Assembly: GCA_005879245.1 (NCBI GenBank)
Contig: VBLA01000166.1
Location: forward strand, 1 to 5,551
Source of the DNA: Deltaproteobacteria bacterium
GTDB taxonomy: Bacteria > Desulfobacterota > Binatia > DP-6
Length of the DNA stretch: 5,551 bases
Direction of reading: 5' to 3'
Both the position numbers and the translations under genes were made by a program. Below are positions 5,348 through 5,551 of this stretch, piece by piece. The notes under the pieces were generated by a model, which was not told the DNA's origin, did no database searches, and saw only the letters and a list, made by a program, of their open reading frames with translations. How positions within the stretch are numbered: the first letter of the stretch is position 1; each line of letters opens with the position of its first letter.

Positions 5348-5551
5348 GTGAAGAGAGTCTACAGCGCGCAGAACACGCTCATGGTCGACCACCTGAAGCA
5401 TGTGCTCGATGCGGAGGGAATCGGCTGTGTGGTCCGGAACCGTGTCCTGTCGAGCGCGCTGGGTCGCCTTCCGCCGGCCGAATGCTGGACGGAACTCTGG
5501 ATCCTCGATGATGCACAGCTGGCTCTCGCCCGGCGGATCGTCGAGAGGGCG
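5348..5551 (+). CDS. DUF2007 domain-containing protein (3' partial)
   Basis: From GTG 5348 an open frame runs off the right edge, giving 68 residues. It matches the DUF2007 pattern (putative signal-transducing protein, small alpha/beta fold): a strand VKRVYSAQNTLMVDHLKHVL (1-20), then DAEGIGCVVRN (21-31), a loop with G-x-L-P-P-x-E-C-W (39-47) and the strand ELWILDDAQLALARRIV (49-65). Domains of this family are usually about 65-80 residues, so little may be missing. The function of the family is not established. Its start sits 18 bp after the small ORF stop, with only a GGC repeat between and no good SD; translation may depend on reinitiation from upstream. GTG is preferred over ATG 5381 because it completes the first strand. 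Confidence 0.85.
   Translation, partial: MKRVYSAQNTLMVDHLKHVLDAEGIGCVVRNRVLSSALGRLPPAECWTELWILDDAQLALARRIVERA

Overview
The window is GC-rich bacterial chromosome: hand counts of sampled lines give roughly 62-75% GC. Genes are tightly packed, Shine-Dalgarno (SD) sites are strong, GTG starts occur, and stop/start overlaps are common. The gene types (cytochrome P450, carboxymuconolactone decarboxylase-like protein, luciferase-like flavin oxidoreductase, class III nucleotidyl cyclase, DUF2007) suit a metabolically versatile soil or subsurface bacterium such as a myxobacterial, Binatota-like or other high-GC proteobacterial lineage. The sequence alone does not fix the taxon.

Left part (1-3256) is an oxidative-metabolism neighbourhood. 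It opens with the last codons of an unidentified plus-strand gene, followed by a complete cytochrome P450 (66-1493). Convergent to it, sharing a CTAG stop overlap, is a minus-strand CMD/AhpD-like protein (1490-2053). That gene is divergent from a plus-strand luciferase-like monooxygenase (2156-3256), with about 100 bp between them to hold both promoters. The three suggest oxidation or detoxification of a hydrophobic or aromatic compound, but no substrate can be read from the sequence.

Middle part (3253-4383) is the irregular stretch. A GNAT acetyltransferase reading frame starts on the GTGA overlap with the oxidoreductase stop, but keeps only about 31 family-like residues before it loses similarity and ends. 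After about 80 bp without a gene comes a small NTF2/SnoaL-like gene of distinctly lower GC (about 54% by hand count), then a small multi-pass membrane protein of unknown function. The membrane protein appears to start at a rare CTG codon. The SD sequences of both these genes lie in the loops of short predicted hairpins. This looks like a junction where foreign or rearranged DNA joined an older operon.

Right part (4416-5551) is a signalling group: a class III adenylate/guanylate cyclase with a C-terminal membrane segment, a possible 29-residue single-pass membrane ORF overlapping its stop by GTGA, and the start of a DUF2007 protein that runs off the window.

No RNA genes, CRISPR arrays, transposases or convincing rho-independent terminators were seen. 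No gene-free stretch exceeds 300 bases; the longest without an intact gene is 3257-3490, and the GNAT remnant fills most of it.
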